NCBI GenBank assembly: GCA_945877525.1 | Contig: CAMDVP010000046.1 | Location: forward strand, 1-15,468 | From: an uncultured Clostridia bacterium | GTDB lineage: Bacteria > Bacillota > Clostridia > Christensenellales > Aristaeellaceae | DNA length: 15,468 bases | Reading direction: 5' to 3' | Part shown: piece by piece, positions 1-7,463 of the stretch | Layout: each line of letters opens with the position of its first letter | How positions within the stretch are numbered: position 1 is the first letter of the stretch | Made by a program: the position numbers and the translations under genes | The notes under the pieces: model-generated | The model's database searches: none | What the model was told of the DNA's origin: nothing | Seen by the model: only the letters and a program-made list of their open reading frames with translations

Positions 1-544
1 GCTCCCGCACGTTGTCCATCAGCCGGGTGCGGACGTACTGAGACTGGGTTTTCCGCCGGGAAAGGTTGACCTTCTTCAGCCGGTCATAGTCCTCCATGGT
101 GCGGTACTTGAAGTCGGAATACTTGTCGTCCAGGTATTCCTGGAACAGCGCCTCCCGCTTTTCGTCCACGCCCTCGTTGAGGGCCCGCAGGTTCAGCATG
201 TAGTCAAACACGTCGTCGCTGGTGATCACCCGGCTGTCCGCCGTCAGGGGCTGGCGCAGCTCATAGCGGCACAGGCGCACATAATCCTCAAAGAAATTGG
301 ACTGGTTGAACCGGGCGTCCCGCCTGAGGCCCAGGGTTTGAGCCATCACGTTGAGGGCGGTGGTTTTGCCCGAGCCGTTCCCCCCGTAAAGGATGGTCAC
401 CGGCTCCAGATCCATGGCGGTCATGCCCCGGCCTGCCAGCACCTGGAAGGGGTAAAACGAATCGTAGCACTTGCGCTTGATGCTCATGAAGAAGCGCCAT
501 TCCGCGTCCTCGTCGGGAAATTCAAACCGTGACAGATACAGCAT
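1..544 (-). CDS. P-loop AAA-type ATPase, C-terminal part cut by window edge
   Basis: The first 181 residues of a minus-strand gene are visible; the rest lies beyond base 1. The protein begins MLYLSRFEFPDEDAEW and has a clear Walker A motif, GGNGSGKT, at about residues 54-61, with a following helix (TALNVMAQTLGL). The layout (short N-terminal beta strands, then an early Walker A) is that of RecF/SMC-like standalone ATPases that bind and hydrolyse ATP. Walker B and signature motifs would lie in the missing part. The start is chosen at ATG 544 because a GGGAAAGGCGG purine stretch lies just upstream. It follows queA by 21 bp, so it is probably the last visible gene of the ruvC-ruvA-ruvB-queA operon. 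I recognise the fold class but no defined function; linkage to DNA repair genes is suggestive only. Confidence 0.8.
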   Translation of the reverse strand, partial: MLYLSRFEFPDEDAEWRFFMSIKRKCYDSFYPFQVLAGRGMTAMDLEPVTILYGGNGSGKTTALNVMAQTLGLRRDARFNQSNFFEDYVRLCRYELRQPLTADSRVITSDDVFDYMLNLRALNEGVDEKREALFQEYLDDKYSDFKYRTMEDYDRLKKVNLSRRKTQSQYVRTRLMDNVRE

Positions 545-565
545 GGCACACCGCCTTTCCCTCGC

Positions 566-1594
566 TCAGTCGATGAACATGGCGTCACCGAAGGAGAAGA
601 AGCGATACTTCTCCTGCACTGCCAGATTGTAGGCGCGCAGGGCGTTCTCCCGGCCCATGAAGGTGCTGACCAGCATCAGCAGGGTGCTTTGGGGCAGATG
701 GAAATTGGTGATGAGCGCGTCCACCGCCTTGATTTTCACCCCGGGCTTGATGAAGATGGCCGTATCGCCGCTGCCGGGGTGGATAACGCCCGCGTCGTCT
801 GCCACGGTTTCGATGGTGCGCACCGAGGTGGTGCCCACGCAAATCAGCCGCCCGCCGGACTGGCGGATGCGGTTGAGGGTATCGGCAGCCGCCTGCGTTA
901 CCTGATAGAAGTCACTGTGCATTTGATGCTCGTCCACGTTTTCCGCCTTCACCGGGCGGAAGGTACCCAGACCCACATGCAGCAGCACCGGCACGATGGT
1001 CACGCCCCTCTGGCGGATTGTCTCCATTAATTCGGGGGTAAAGTGCAGCCCAGCGGTGGGCGCGGCGGCCGAGCCCTCCGCCCTGGCATACACCGTCTGG
1101 TAGCGGGACTGATCCTGCAGCTTTTCATGGATGTAGGGGGGCAGAGGCATTTCGCCCAGGCGGTCGAGCAGCTCCTCAAACACCCCGTCAAAATGGAAGC
1201 GCACCGTGCGTCCGCCGATGTCCTCCACATTGTCCAGAATTTCGCACCGAAGCAGCCCATCCCCAAAGGAGCACATGGCCCCGGGCTTCAGCCTGCGTCC
1301 GGGCCGCACCAGGGCCTCCCAGTCGGTGGCGTTGTGGCGGCGCAAAAGCAGCACCTCCACCGGCACGCCGGTGTCCTCCTTCACCCCCAGCAGCCGCGCG
1401 GGAATCACCTTCGTCTCGTTGATGACCAGCGCGTCCCCCGGGTGCAGTTCGTCCGCAATGTCGTAAAAATGCTTGTGCTCGATGGTATCGCTTGCCCTGC
1501 GATAAATCATCAGCCGGCTGTGATCCCGGGGCTCCATGGGCGTCTGGGCAATCAGCTCCTCGGGCAGCACATAATCAAAATCAGAGGTTTTCAT
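566..1594 (-). CDS. queA: S-adenosylmethionine:tRNA ribosyltransferase-isomerase
   Basis: QueA transfers and isomerises the ribosyl group of S-adenosylmethionine onto preQ1 in the wobble position of tRNAs with GUN anticodons, giving epoxyqueuosine, the next-to-last step of queuosine synthesis in the cytoplasm. The 342-residue length is normal for the family. Family stretches are intact: the N-terminal DFDYVLPEELIAQTP, the INETKVIPARL segment, YQTVYA followed by GSAAAPTAGLHFT, HVGLGTFRPV, GTTSVRTIE and the C-terminal ALITNFHLPQSTLLMLVSTFMG. ATG 1594 is preceded by GGAAAGG with 8 bp spacing. It lies 25 bp after the acetyltransferase gene and 21 bp before the ATPase gene. Pairing of queA with ruvAB is common in bacteria. 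Nothing looks broken. Confidence 0.97.
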   Translation of the reverse strand: MKTSDFDYVLPEELIAQTPMEPRDHSRLMIYRRASDTIEHKHFYDIADELHPGDALVINETKVIPARLLGVKEDTGVPVEVLLLRRHNATDWEALVRPGRRLKPGAMCSFGDGLLRCEILDNVEDIGGRTVRFHFDGVFEELLDRLGEMPLPPYIHEKLQDQSRYQTVYARAEGSAAAPTAGLHFTPELMETIRQRGVTIVPVLLHVGLGTFRPVKAENVDEHQMHSDFYQVTQAAADTLNRIRQSGGRLICVGTTSVRTIETVADDAGVIHPGSGDTAIFIKPGVKIKAVDALITNFHLPQSTLLMLVSTFMGRENALRAYNLAVQEKYRFFSFGDAMFID

Positions 1595-1619
1595 GGTTCA
1601 TGCCTTTCCGCGCGGACGC

Positions 1620-2168
1620 TCACAGACGCAGCTGCATCAGGTATTCGTTGCACAGCGTGCCGTCCCGCAGGCGGATGCCGTCTGGGCGCAGGCCCACGAT
1701 GCGGAAGCCCATCTTCTCATACAGCGCCCGGGCGCGGGTGTTGCCCTCGATGAACTCCAATTCCAATATCATCAGCCCGCGGCGGCGGGAGGCGTCGATC
1801 AGCTCCCGGAACATGGCCGTGCCGATGCCCAGCCCCCAGTACGCCTTCCTCAGCCCGATGGCCACCGTGCCGCGGTGGGCGGTTTTCATCCGGGTCTGGA
1901 AGTCCACCTGGCAGCAGCCGGCCACGCGGCCCTCCACCTCGCACACCAGGAACAGGCAGTTCTCGTCCTGGGTCATGCGCTCGATGAAGGCGGCTTCCTT
2001 TTCCACGGTCATGCCCTGGCGCTCCTCGGGGTAGGCCAGGAGGAATTCCGTCTCCCCGGCGGTTTCGATCAGGTAATTCAGCATATCCTCCGCATCCGAT
2101 GCGGTGGGCAGGCGCAGCACGGCGCTCCGGCCGTCCTTCAGGGTGATGGTTTTCGCGTCAAATTTCAT
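1620..2168 (-). CDS. GNAT-family N-acetyltransferase
   Basis: This is a 182-residue acetyl-CoA-dependent acetyltransferase of the GNAT superfamily. The acetyl-CoA loop (motif A) is visible as RKAYWGLGIGTAMFREL, of the Q/R-x-x-G-x-G/A type, around residues 109-125. Motif B follows as EGNTRARALYEKMGF, where the Tyr is the usual general-acid position. The N-terminal part (LRLPTASDAEDMLNYL) is a typical GNAT first strand and helix. The acceptor cannot be read from sequence: it may be a protein N-terminus, a small amine or an antibiotic-like compound. ATG 2168 is only 4 bp beyond the ruvB stop, and its likely ribosome site (TGGAGA) lies inside the last ruvB codons, so translation is probably coupled. 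It is not RimI by any feature I can see. Confidence 0.9.
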   Translation of the reverse strand: MKFDAKTITLKDGRSAVLRLPTASDAEDMLNYLIETAGETEFLLAYPEERQGMTVEKEAAFIERMTQDENCLFLVCEVEGRVAGCCQVDFQTRMKTAHRGTVAIGLRKAYWGLGIGTAMFRELIDASRRRGLMILELEFIEGNTRARALYEKMGFRIVGLRPDGIRLRDGTLCNEYLMQLRL

Positions 2169-2172
2169 TTGC

Positions 2173-3204
2173 TCATATCTCCATTCTCATTTGATCGGAA
2201 CTTGCGGAGGAGGGCATGGTGCGCCCCATATGCGCCCAGGCGGCGGGGGTGCAAACCCGCCCCCGGGGCGTGCGCATGATGAACCCCAACTGCATCAGGT
2301 AGGGTTCGTATACATCCTCAATGGTCACCGCGTCCTCGCCGGTGGTGGCGGCCAGGGTGTCCAGCCCCACGGGGCCGCCGCCGAACTTGTCCATCATGCA
2401 GCAAAGCACCGAGCGGTCCACCTTGTCCAGCCCCAGCTGATCCACCTCCAGCAGGCTCAGTGCCTCATCGGCCACCTGCCGGGTAATCACGCCGCCGGCC
2501 TTCACCTGAGCAAAGTCCCGCACACGCTTGAGCATGCGGTTGGCAATGCGGGGGGTGCCGCGGCTGCGGCGGGCAATTTCGAGGATGCCCTCCTCCTCGG
2601 CCTGCACGCCCAGAATGCCCGCGCTACGGCTAATGATGGCCGCCAGTTCCTCAGGCTTGTACATTTCCAGCCGGAACAGCATGCCGAAGCGGTCGCGCAG
2701 GGGGGCGGACAGCTGTCCTGCCCGGGTGGTGGCGCCCACCAGGGTGAACCTGGGCAGATCCACCCGGATGGAGCGGGCGGTGGGCCCCTTGCCGATCATG
2801 ATGTCGATGGCGTAGTCCTCCATGGCGGGGTAGAGCACCTCCTCCACCTGACGGGAGAGGCGGTGAATCTCGTCAATGAACAGCACGTCTCCGGCGTTCA
2901 GGTTGGAGAGAATAGAGGCCAGGTCGCCGGGGCGCTCAATGGCCGGGCCGGAGGTGACGCGGATGTTCTGGCCCATTTCAGCGGCCACAATGCAGGCCAG
3001 GGTGGTTTTGCCAAGGCCCGGCGGGCCGTAAAGCAGCATATGATCCAGCGCATCATGGCGGGTCAGCGCCGCCTGAATGTAGATGCTCAGGCTGTCCTTC
3101 ACGGCCTGCTGGCCCACATAGTCCCGCAGAGTGTGGGGGCGCAGGCTTTGCTCCACGGCGCTGTCCTCAGGGGTATAGGAACCGGTCATCAGTCTGTCTT
3201 CCAT
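2173..3204 (-). CDS. ruvB: Holliday junction branch-migration helicase RuvB
   Basis: RuvB is the hexameric AAA+ motor that, with RuvA, drives branch migration of Holliday junctions in recombinational repair. At 343 residues it is full length. Visible motifs in order are LRPHTLRDYVGQ (N-terminal family signature), Walker A GPPGLGKTT, Walker B LFIDEIHRL, sensor 1 LVGATTRAG, the arginine-finger region APLRDRFG, sensor 2 GTPRIANRML, and the C-terminal winged helix ending in LMQLGFIMRTPRGRVCTPAAWAHMG. ATG 3204 has GAGGA 7 bp upstream. A second in-frame ATG five codons later is possible but has no better site. It sits 32 bp after ruvA and 4 bp before the GNAT gene. Confidence 0.98.
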   Translation of the reverse strand: MEDRLMTGSYTPEDSAVEQSLRPHTLRDYVGQQAVKDSLSIYIQAALTRHDALDHMLLYGPPGLGKTTLACIVAAEMGQNIRVTSGPAIERPGDLASILSNLNAGDVLFIDEIHRLSRQVEEVLYPAMEDYAIDIMIGKGPTARSIRVDLPRFTLVGATTRAGQLSAPLRDRFGMLFRLEMYKPEELAAIISRSAGILGVQAEEEGILEIARRSRGTPRIANRMLKRVRDFAQVKAGGVITRQVADEALSLLEVDQLGLDKVDRSVLCCMMDKFGGGPVGLDTLAATTGEDAVTIEDVYEPYLMQLGFIMRTPRGRVCTPAAWAHMGRTMPSSASSDQMRMEI

Positions 3205-3236
3205 CGGTCTGTCCTCATTTCAGGAGATTGCGGATT

Positions 3237-3842
3237 TCACATGCCCGCCATGGCGCGCAGGGCCAGGCGGATCAGCTCCTCGGGCTTGTCGGACTGATCC
3301 TTCACCTGGGACAGGGCGTTTCGCGCCTCCACCGTGGAGTAGCCCAGGGCCACCAGCGCCTCCATGGCCTCGGCCATGTTGTCAGTTACACTCATGACGG
3401 CGGAAGCGGGCGCAGCAGGGCCGGAAGCGTTCACATCGGCCTGGCTGATCTTGTCCTTCAGCTCCAGGGCAATGCGCTGGGCGGTCTTTTTGCCGATGCC
3501 AGGCGCGCGGCTGAGGGCATTCACATCCCCCAGGAGAATGGCCAGGCTCAGATCGCGGATGGGCATGGAGCCAAGGAGTGCCAGGGCCATCTTCGCCCCC
3601 ACCCCGCTGATGCCAATCAGCGACAGAAACAGGCTCTTTTCCTCCTTCGTGGCAAAGCCGTACAGCTCCATGGCGTCCTCCCGGACGGCCAGATAGGTGT
3701 AGCAGCGCATGGTTTCGCCGGTCACCGGCGCGGCCTGCAGGGTGGTCATGGAGCAGTTCAGCTGATAGCCCACGCCCCCGGCCAGCAGCACCAGCTGGCC
3801 CCCGGCCTTCTCGCAAACCTGTCCTTCAATAAATGCGTACAT
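3237..3842 (-). CDS. ruvA: Holliday junction DNA-binding protein RuvA
   Basis: RuvA binds the four-way junction as a tetramer and loads RuvB. The 201-residue protein shows the three expected domains: an N-terminal OB fold (MYAFIEGQVCEKAGGQLVLLAGGVGYQLN, with RuvA-like LYGFATKEEKSLFLSLIGISGVGAKMALALL), the helix-hairpin-helix pair (GISGVGAKMAL and APGIGKKTAQRIALELKDK), a flexible Ala-rich linker around residues 140-155, and a C-terminal RuvB-contact domain (EAMEALVALGYSTVEARNAL). ATG 3842 is preceded by AAAGGA at 6 bp. It follows the ruvC stop by 35 bp, a gap containing a perfect palindrome. Confidence 0.97.
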   Translation of the reverse strand: MYAFIEGQVCEKAGGQLVLLAGGVGYQLNCSMTTLQAAPVTGETMRCYTYLAVREDAMELYGFATKEEKSLFLSLIGISGVGAKMALALLGSMPIRDLSLAILLGDVNALSRAPGIGKKTAQRIALELKDKISQADVNASGPAAPASAVMSVTDNMAEAMEALVALGYSTVEARNALSQVKDQSDKPEELIRLALRAMAGM

Positions 3843-3862
3843 GGCGTATCCTTTCCCTGTTC

Positions 3863-3878
3863 AAGCGCCCGGGCGCTT
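3863..3878. repeat. Perfect 16 bp palindrome between ruvC and ruvA
   Basis: AAGCGCCCGGGCGCTT is its own reverse complement and begins at the last base of the ruvC stop codon. In the transcript it can fold as a 6 bp stem with a CCGG tetraloop just upstream of the ruvA ribosome site. There is no T-run on either side, so it is not a simple terminator. It could be a pausing or processing hairpin; that is inference. Confidence 0.6.
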
Positions 3879-4381
3879 CATTTCATGCGGAACTGCTCCT
3901 TGGCGGGGCCGCACTGACAGTGGGTGATGGCGCAGGCAATGGCGTCTGCCGCATCGTCCGGCCGGGGCACTTCCTCCATGTGCAAAAGCAGCTTCACCAT
4001 CTGCTGCACCTGCTTCTTGTCCGCCTTGCCCCAGCCGGTGACCGCCTGCTTGATTTGCATGGGTGTATACTCATACAGGTTTTCCGTATATTCCGCCGCC
4101 GCGATGATTGCCGCCCCGCGGGCTGCGCCCACCATCAGGGCGGTGGTCACGTTCCTTGCGAAAAACAGTTCCTCAAAGGCCACGTCGTCGGGTTGATAGA
4201 TGTTCACCAAATCCCGGATAGACAGCTGCAGCGTGCGCAGGCGGTGCTGCATGGGTACGCCGGCCTTGGTCTCCACGCAGCCGTAACCCAGCAGCTTCAT
4301 GCGGCTGCCCTCCGATTCCACCACACCCCAGCCCATCAGCGCATAGCCGGGGTCGATTCCAAGCACAACGATGGCGTTCAG
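3878..4381 (-). CDS. ruvC: Holliday junction endonuclease RuvC (non-ATG start)
   Basis: RuvC is the dimeric, metal-dependent nuclease that cuts Holliday junctions after RuvAB branch migration. The RNase H-like fold is evident: VLGIDPGYALMGWGVVE holds the first catalytic Asp, DDVAFEELFFARNVTTA the catalytic Glu, QIKQAVTGWGKADKKQVQQMV the junction-binding region, and RPDDAADAIACAITH the last two Asp residues. The open frame runs back to ATG 4498, but a near-consensus promoter at 4424-4452 lies inside that extension and a start there would add about 40 unrelated residues. Candidates after the promoter are CTG 4381, ATC 4372 (9 bp after GGAGGA, giving MVVLGIDPG) and GTG 4366. I give the CTG as the outer boundary, about 167 residues; ATC or GTG gives 164 or 162. 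First gene of the minus-strand operon. Confidence 0.85.
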   Translation of the reverse strand: MNAIVVLGIDPGYALMGWGVVESEGSRMKLLGYGCVETKAGVPMQHRLRTLQLSIRDLVNIYQPDDVAFEELFFARNVTTALMVGAARGAAIIAAAEYTENLYEYTPMQIKQAVTGWGKADKKQVQQMVKLLLHMEEVPRPDDAADAIACAITHCQCGPAKEQFRMK

Positions 4382-4387
4382 TCCTCC
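4382..4387 (-). promoter_or_regulatory. GGAGGA ribosome site of ruvC
   Basis: On the minus strand GGAGGA is directly followed by CTG 4381, then AACGCC and ATC 4372. Spacing is 0 bp to the CTG, 9 bp to the ATC and 15 bp to the GTG at 4366. Only the ATC has ideal spacing, although ATC is a very rare start codon. This site is the main evidence that ruvC starts near here and not at ATG 4498. Confidence 0.55.
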
Positions 4388-4423
4388 CTGCTTCCCTTCC
4401 AAAGGGAACAAACAATCTTCTTT

Positions 4424-4452
4424 ATTATACAGTCCTTTGGGGAAATCGTCAA
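4424..4452 (-). promoter_or_regulatory. Sigma-A-type promoter of the ruvC operon
   Basis: On the minus strand TTGACG (4452-4447) is followed by a 17 bp spacer and a perfect TATAAT (4429-4424). The transcription start would fall near 4417, leaving a leader of about 35-50 nt before the ruvC start candidates. It points away from the argG promoter, so the two units diverge. The match to the housekeeping consensus is 11 of 12 bases at ideal spacing. Confidence 0.85.
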
Positions 4453-4504
4453 TCGCCCCGGGACGGGCGCTGCATGGGACAGAAAAAGTTTTTTTCAAAA
4501 GGGT

Positions 4505-4522
4505 ATTGCATTTTTATGCATC
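4505..4522. promoter_or_regulatory. ARG box (ArgR operator) upstream of argG
   Basis: ATTGCATTTTTATGCATC closely matches the ARG box known from Bacillus and enterobacteria (an 18 bp imperfect palindrome of the TGAAT-A/T-ATTCA type). Here the inverted halves are GCAT and ATGC around TTTT. It overlaps the proposed -35 element of argG, so ArgR bound with arginine would block transcription. The function is inferred from the consensus and from the target gene being an arginine-synthesis gene. Confidence 0.75.
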
Positions 4523-4534
4523 TTGGTGTATGCT
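4506..4534 (+). promoter_or_regulatory. Putative argG promoter
   Basis: TTGCAT (4506-4511), a 17 bp spacer and TATGCT (4529-4534) form a modest sigma-A-like promoter, 3 and 4 of 6 consensus bases. An A/T run (GAAAAAGTTTTTTTC) lies just upstream and might act as an UP-like element. The start would be near 4541, giving a leader of about 70 nt. Both hexamers fall within ARG-box-like sequence. Confidence 0.5.
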
Positions 4535-4544
4535 TCTGCATGTT
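4527..4544. promoter_or_regulatory. Second, weaker ARG-box-like half pair
   Basis: ATGCTTCTGCAT (4530-4541) is an inverted repeat whose centre lies 22 bp, about two helical turns, from the centre of the first ARG box. Paired ARG boxes at about this spacing are the usual arrangement for hexameric ArgR. The match is weaker than for the first box and covers the proposed -10. Confidence 0.45.
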
Positions 4545-4610
4545 CGGTCGGTCAGGCCGATCACAAGGATGGAAAACGCGCCAATCCGCGCGAAAGAGGA
4601 GAAGATCACG

Positions 4611-5822
<1,212 letters not shown>

Positions 5823-5828
5823 TTTCAC

Positions 5829-5861
5829 AGGACGTCCGGCGCATGGCCAGGCGTCCTTTTT
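5829..5861 (+). terminator. Rho-independent terminator of argG
   Basis: AGGACG (5829-5834) pairs with CGTCCT (5852-5857); the inner CCGGC/GGCC stretch can extend the stem. Five T residues follow. It lies 6 bp after the argG stop codon and separates argG from the GH105 promoter. Confidence 0.8.
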
Positions 5862-5874
5862 CGATGCTCCCGCA

Positions 5875-5903
5875 TTGACGGAACATGCTTTTTTCTGTAT
5901 AAT
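5875..5903 (+). promoter_or_regulatory. Sigma-A-type promoter of the carbohydrate operon
   Basis: TTGACG (5875-5880), exactly 17 bp, then TATAAT (5898-5903). The transcription start would be near 5910 and the leader to ATG 5962 about 50 nt. It has the same -35 variant and spacing as the ruvC promoter. No clear catabolite (cre) operator or riboswitch is visible around it. Confidence 0.85.
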
Positions 5904-5961
5904 ATCAGCAGATTCCCGCATACAGCTCTCAGAGAAAACACATCGAAGGGAGATTAAACCC

Positions 5962-7020
5962 ATGGATTATCAGGCAACCGCCAACAAGGTGCTGGATATG
6001 CTCAAGCGTGCCGACGGCAACGACCCCTCCCGTGGACACCTGACCATGAACAACTGGGAGTGGCCCACCGGCGTGGCCCTTTACGGCATTTACAAGACCT
6101 ATCAGCAAAGCGGCGACAAGGCCATTCTGGACTACCTCACCGGTTGGTATGACGACATGCTGTCCCGGGAAGAGCAGCCCCACCGCAACGTGAACACCGT
6201 GGCCCCCGTGCTGACCCTCACCTGCCTGTATGACGAAACCCACAATCCCGCCTATCTGCCTGTAATTGAAAGCTGGGCCAAGTGGGTGCTGGAGGAAATG
6301 CCCCGCACCGAATACGGCGGGCTGCAGCACTGCACCGTGTGGAACAAGCATTATCAGCAGCTGTGGTGCGACACGCTGTTCATGGTCTGCCTGTTCCTGG
6401 CCAAGGCCGGCGTGGTGCTTTGCCGTCCCCAGTGGATTGACGAGGCGGAATACCAGTTCCTCATTCATATCCGCTATCTCCAGGACAAAATCACCGGCCT
6501 GTTCTACCACGGCTGGACATTCGACCGGCGGCATAACTTTGCCGAGGCCAAGTGGGCCCGGGGCAACGCCTGGTTCACTGCCGCCGCCATTGAACTGAAG
6601 GACATCACCCATCGTGACAACGCCGCCATGCGGATGATTCTCTCCGCCTGGGAGGATCAGGTGCTGGCTCTGTGGAAGTATCAGCGGGTGAACGGCCTGT
6701 TCACCACCCTGATCGACGTGGAGGAAACCTACTGCGAAACCAGCGCCACCGCCGCCATTGCCTACGGCGTGCTCAAGGGGGTGCGCATGGGCCTGCTGAC
6801 CGACGAGAAGTATGTGGACATGGGCCGTCTGGCCGCCAGGGCCGTGCTGGAGCAGATCGATGAAACCGGCGCTGTGCAGGGCGTTTCCGGCGGCACGGGC
6901 ATGGGCTATAACCTGCAGCACTACAAGGACATTATCGTCACCCCCACCGCCTATGGCCAGGGGCTGACCTTCCTGATGCTCACCGAGCTGATGCAGGGCG
7001 TGGTCAGCCTGGAAGGCTGA
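5962..7020 (+). CDS. GH105-family unsaturated uronyl hydrolase (YteR-like)
   Basis: This 352-residue protein resembles GH105 (formerly GH88-related) hydrolases such as Bacillus YteR, cytoplasmic (alpha/alpha)6-barrel enzymes that remove the 4,5-unsaturated galacturonyl residue left by pectin or rhamnogalacturonan lyases. Visible family features are NNWEWPTGVALYGIYKTY (residues 30-47), RNVNTVAPVLTLTCLYDET, LWCDTLFMVCLFLAK with the likely catalytic Asp137, GLFYHGWTFD with His183, AKWARGNAWF and TSATAAIAYGVLKG. No signal peptide is present, so it acts on imported oligosaccharide. ATG 5962 has a GAAGGGAG ribosome site 9 bp upstream, and the promoter at 5875-5903 rules out the longer frame beginning at 5875. 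The next gene starts 13 bp later. The exact uronide (galacturonyl-rhamnose or another) cannot be read from sequence. Confidence 0.92.
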   Translation: MDYQATANKVLDMLKRADGNDPSRGHLTMNNWEWPTGVALYGIYKTYQQSGDKAILDYLTGWYDDMLSREEQPHRNVNTVAPVLTLTCLYDETHNPAYLPVIESWAKWVLEEMPRTEYGGLQHCTVWNKHYQQLWCDTLFMVCLFLAKAGVVLCRPQWIDEAEYQFLIHIRYLQDKITGLFYHGWTFDRRHNFAEAKWARGNAWFTAAAIELKDITHRDNAAMRMILSAWEDQVLALWKYQRVNGLFTTLIDVEETYCETSATAAIAYGVLKGVRMGLLTDEKYVDMGRLAARAVLEQIDETGAVQGVSGGTGMGYNLQHYKDIIVTPTAYGQGLTFLMLTELMQGVVSLEG

Positions 7021-7033
7021 GAGGGCACTGGTC

Positions 7034-7366
7034 ATGGCAAAGCTGGAAAGGCACCTGTACACTGATTTTCACGGGCTGCTTCTGCGCATTGAGCAGGGCA
7101 TCCTGCACGGCAGCGTATCCGCCTCCCTGGAGGACAGCAGCGACTTTATTGCCGGCGGCGCGCGCTGTAGCGTGCGGGTGTTCGAGCGCTTCAGCTACCT
7201 GGGCGGCAACCGCCTGAGCATGACGGTCACCCTGTTCCAGGGCAGCCCGGAGGAGCCGGTGCACCTGTCCGCCATCACGGCGGGTGGTAGCCAGGCTGTG
7301 TTTTTCAAAATCAATACCTTTGGCGAGCAGGCGTTTTTGGACAAGCTGGCAGAGCTTTTGCCCTGA
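7034..7366 (+). CDS. Small protein of DUF6054 type, function unknown
   Basis: A 110-residue soluble protein with no signal peptide or membrane segment. The pattern NGxxxGSxSASLEDSSDF, then GGARCSVRVFERFSYLGGNRLSMTVTLFQ, then AITAGGSQAVFFKINTFGEQAFLDKL matches my memory of the DUF6054 family of Firmicutes proteins; I cannot verify this by search. Its alternating beta strands and short C-terminal helix suggest a compact alpha/beta fold. No catalytic motif is evident. It starts 13 bp after the GH105 stop with GAGGG 8 bp upstream of ATG 7034, so it is co-transcribed with GH105. It is followed by a GC-rich hairpin, so the tie to the GH3 gene is looser. Base composition is like that of its neighbours. 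Confidence 0.8.
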   Translation: MAKLERHLYTDFHGLLLRIEQGILHGSVSASLEDSSDFIAGGARCSVRVFERFSYLGGNRLSMTVTLFQGSPEEPVHLSAITAGGSQAVFFKINTFGEQAFLDKLAELLP

Positions 7367-7394
7367 CGATGATCGCGGCTTTTCCGTCAAGTGC

Positions 7395-7425
7395 GGCCCC
7401 CTTCCGCCCGGAGGGGGCCTTCCTT
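7395..7425 (+). terminator. GC-rich hairpin, probable terminator or attenuator
   Basis: GGCCCCCT (7395-7402) pairs perfectly with AGGGGGCC (7412-7419) around a 9 nt loop, followed by TTCCTTC. The stem is strong but the T-run is interrupted, so it may stop only part of transcription between the DUF6054-like gene and the GH3 gene. I found no convincing promoter for the GH3 gene after it. Confidence 0.6.
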
Positions 7426-7463
7426 CATCAATCATCTACCTGCGTGGCAAGGAGGAACCATCC

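Noticed and set aside
2104..3297. Plus-strand open frame of 397 codons opposite ruvB
   Set aside because: Shadow of ruvB with His/Gly/Ala-rich low-complexity translation and no family features.
4371..4610. N-terminal extension of argG by 80 codons
   Set aside because: It crosses the argG promoter and ARG boxes. The ribosome site and normal ArgG N-terminus are at 4611.
5823..5961. Riboswitch or cre operator before GH105
   Set aside because: Only a terminator and promoter are seen. The 50 nt leader is too short for a known sugar riboswitch, and no good cre match was found.
7284..7463. N-terminal extension of the GH3 gene
   Set aside because: It overlaps the DUF6054-like gene and the 7395-7425 hairpin. 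AAGGAGGA precedes ATG 7464.
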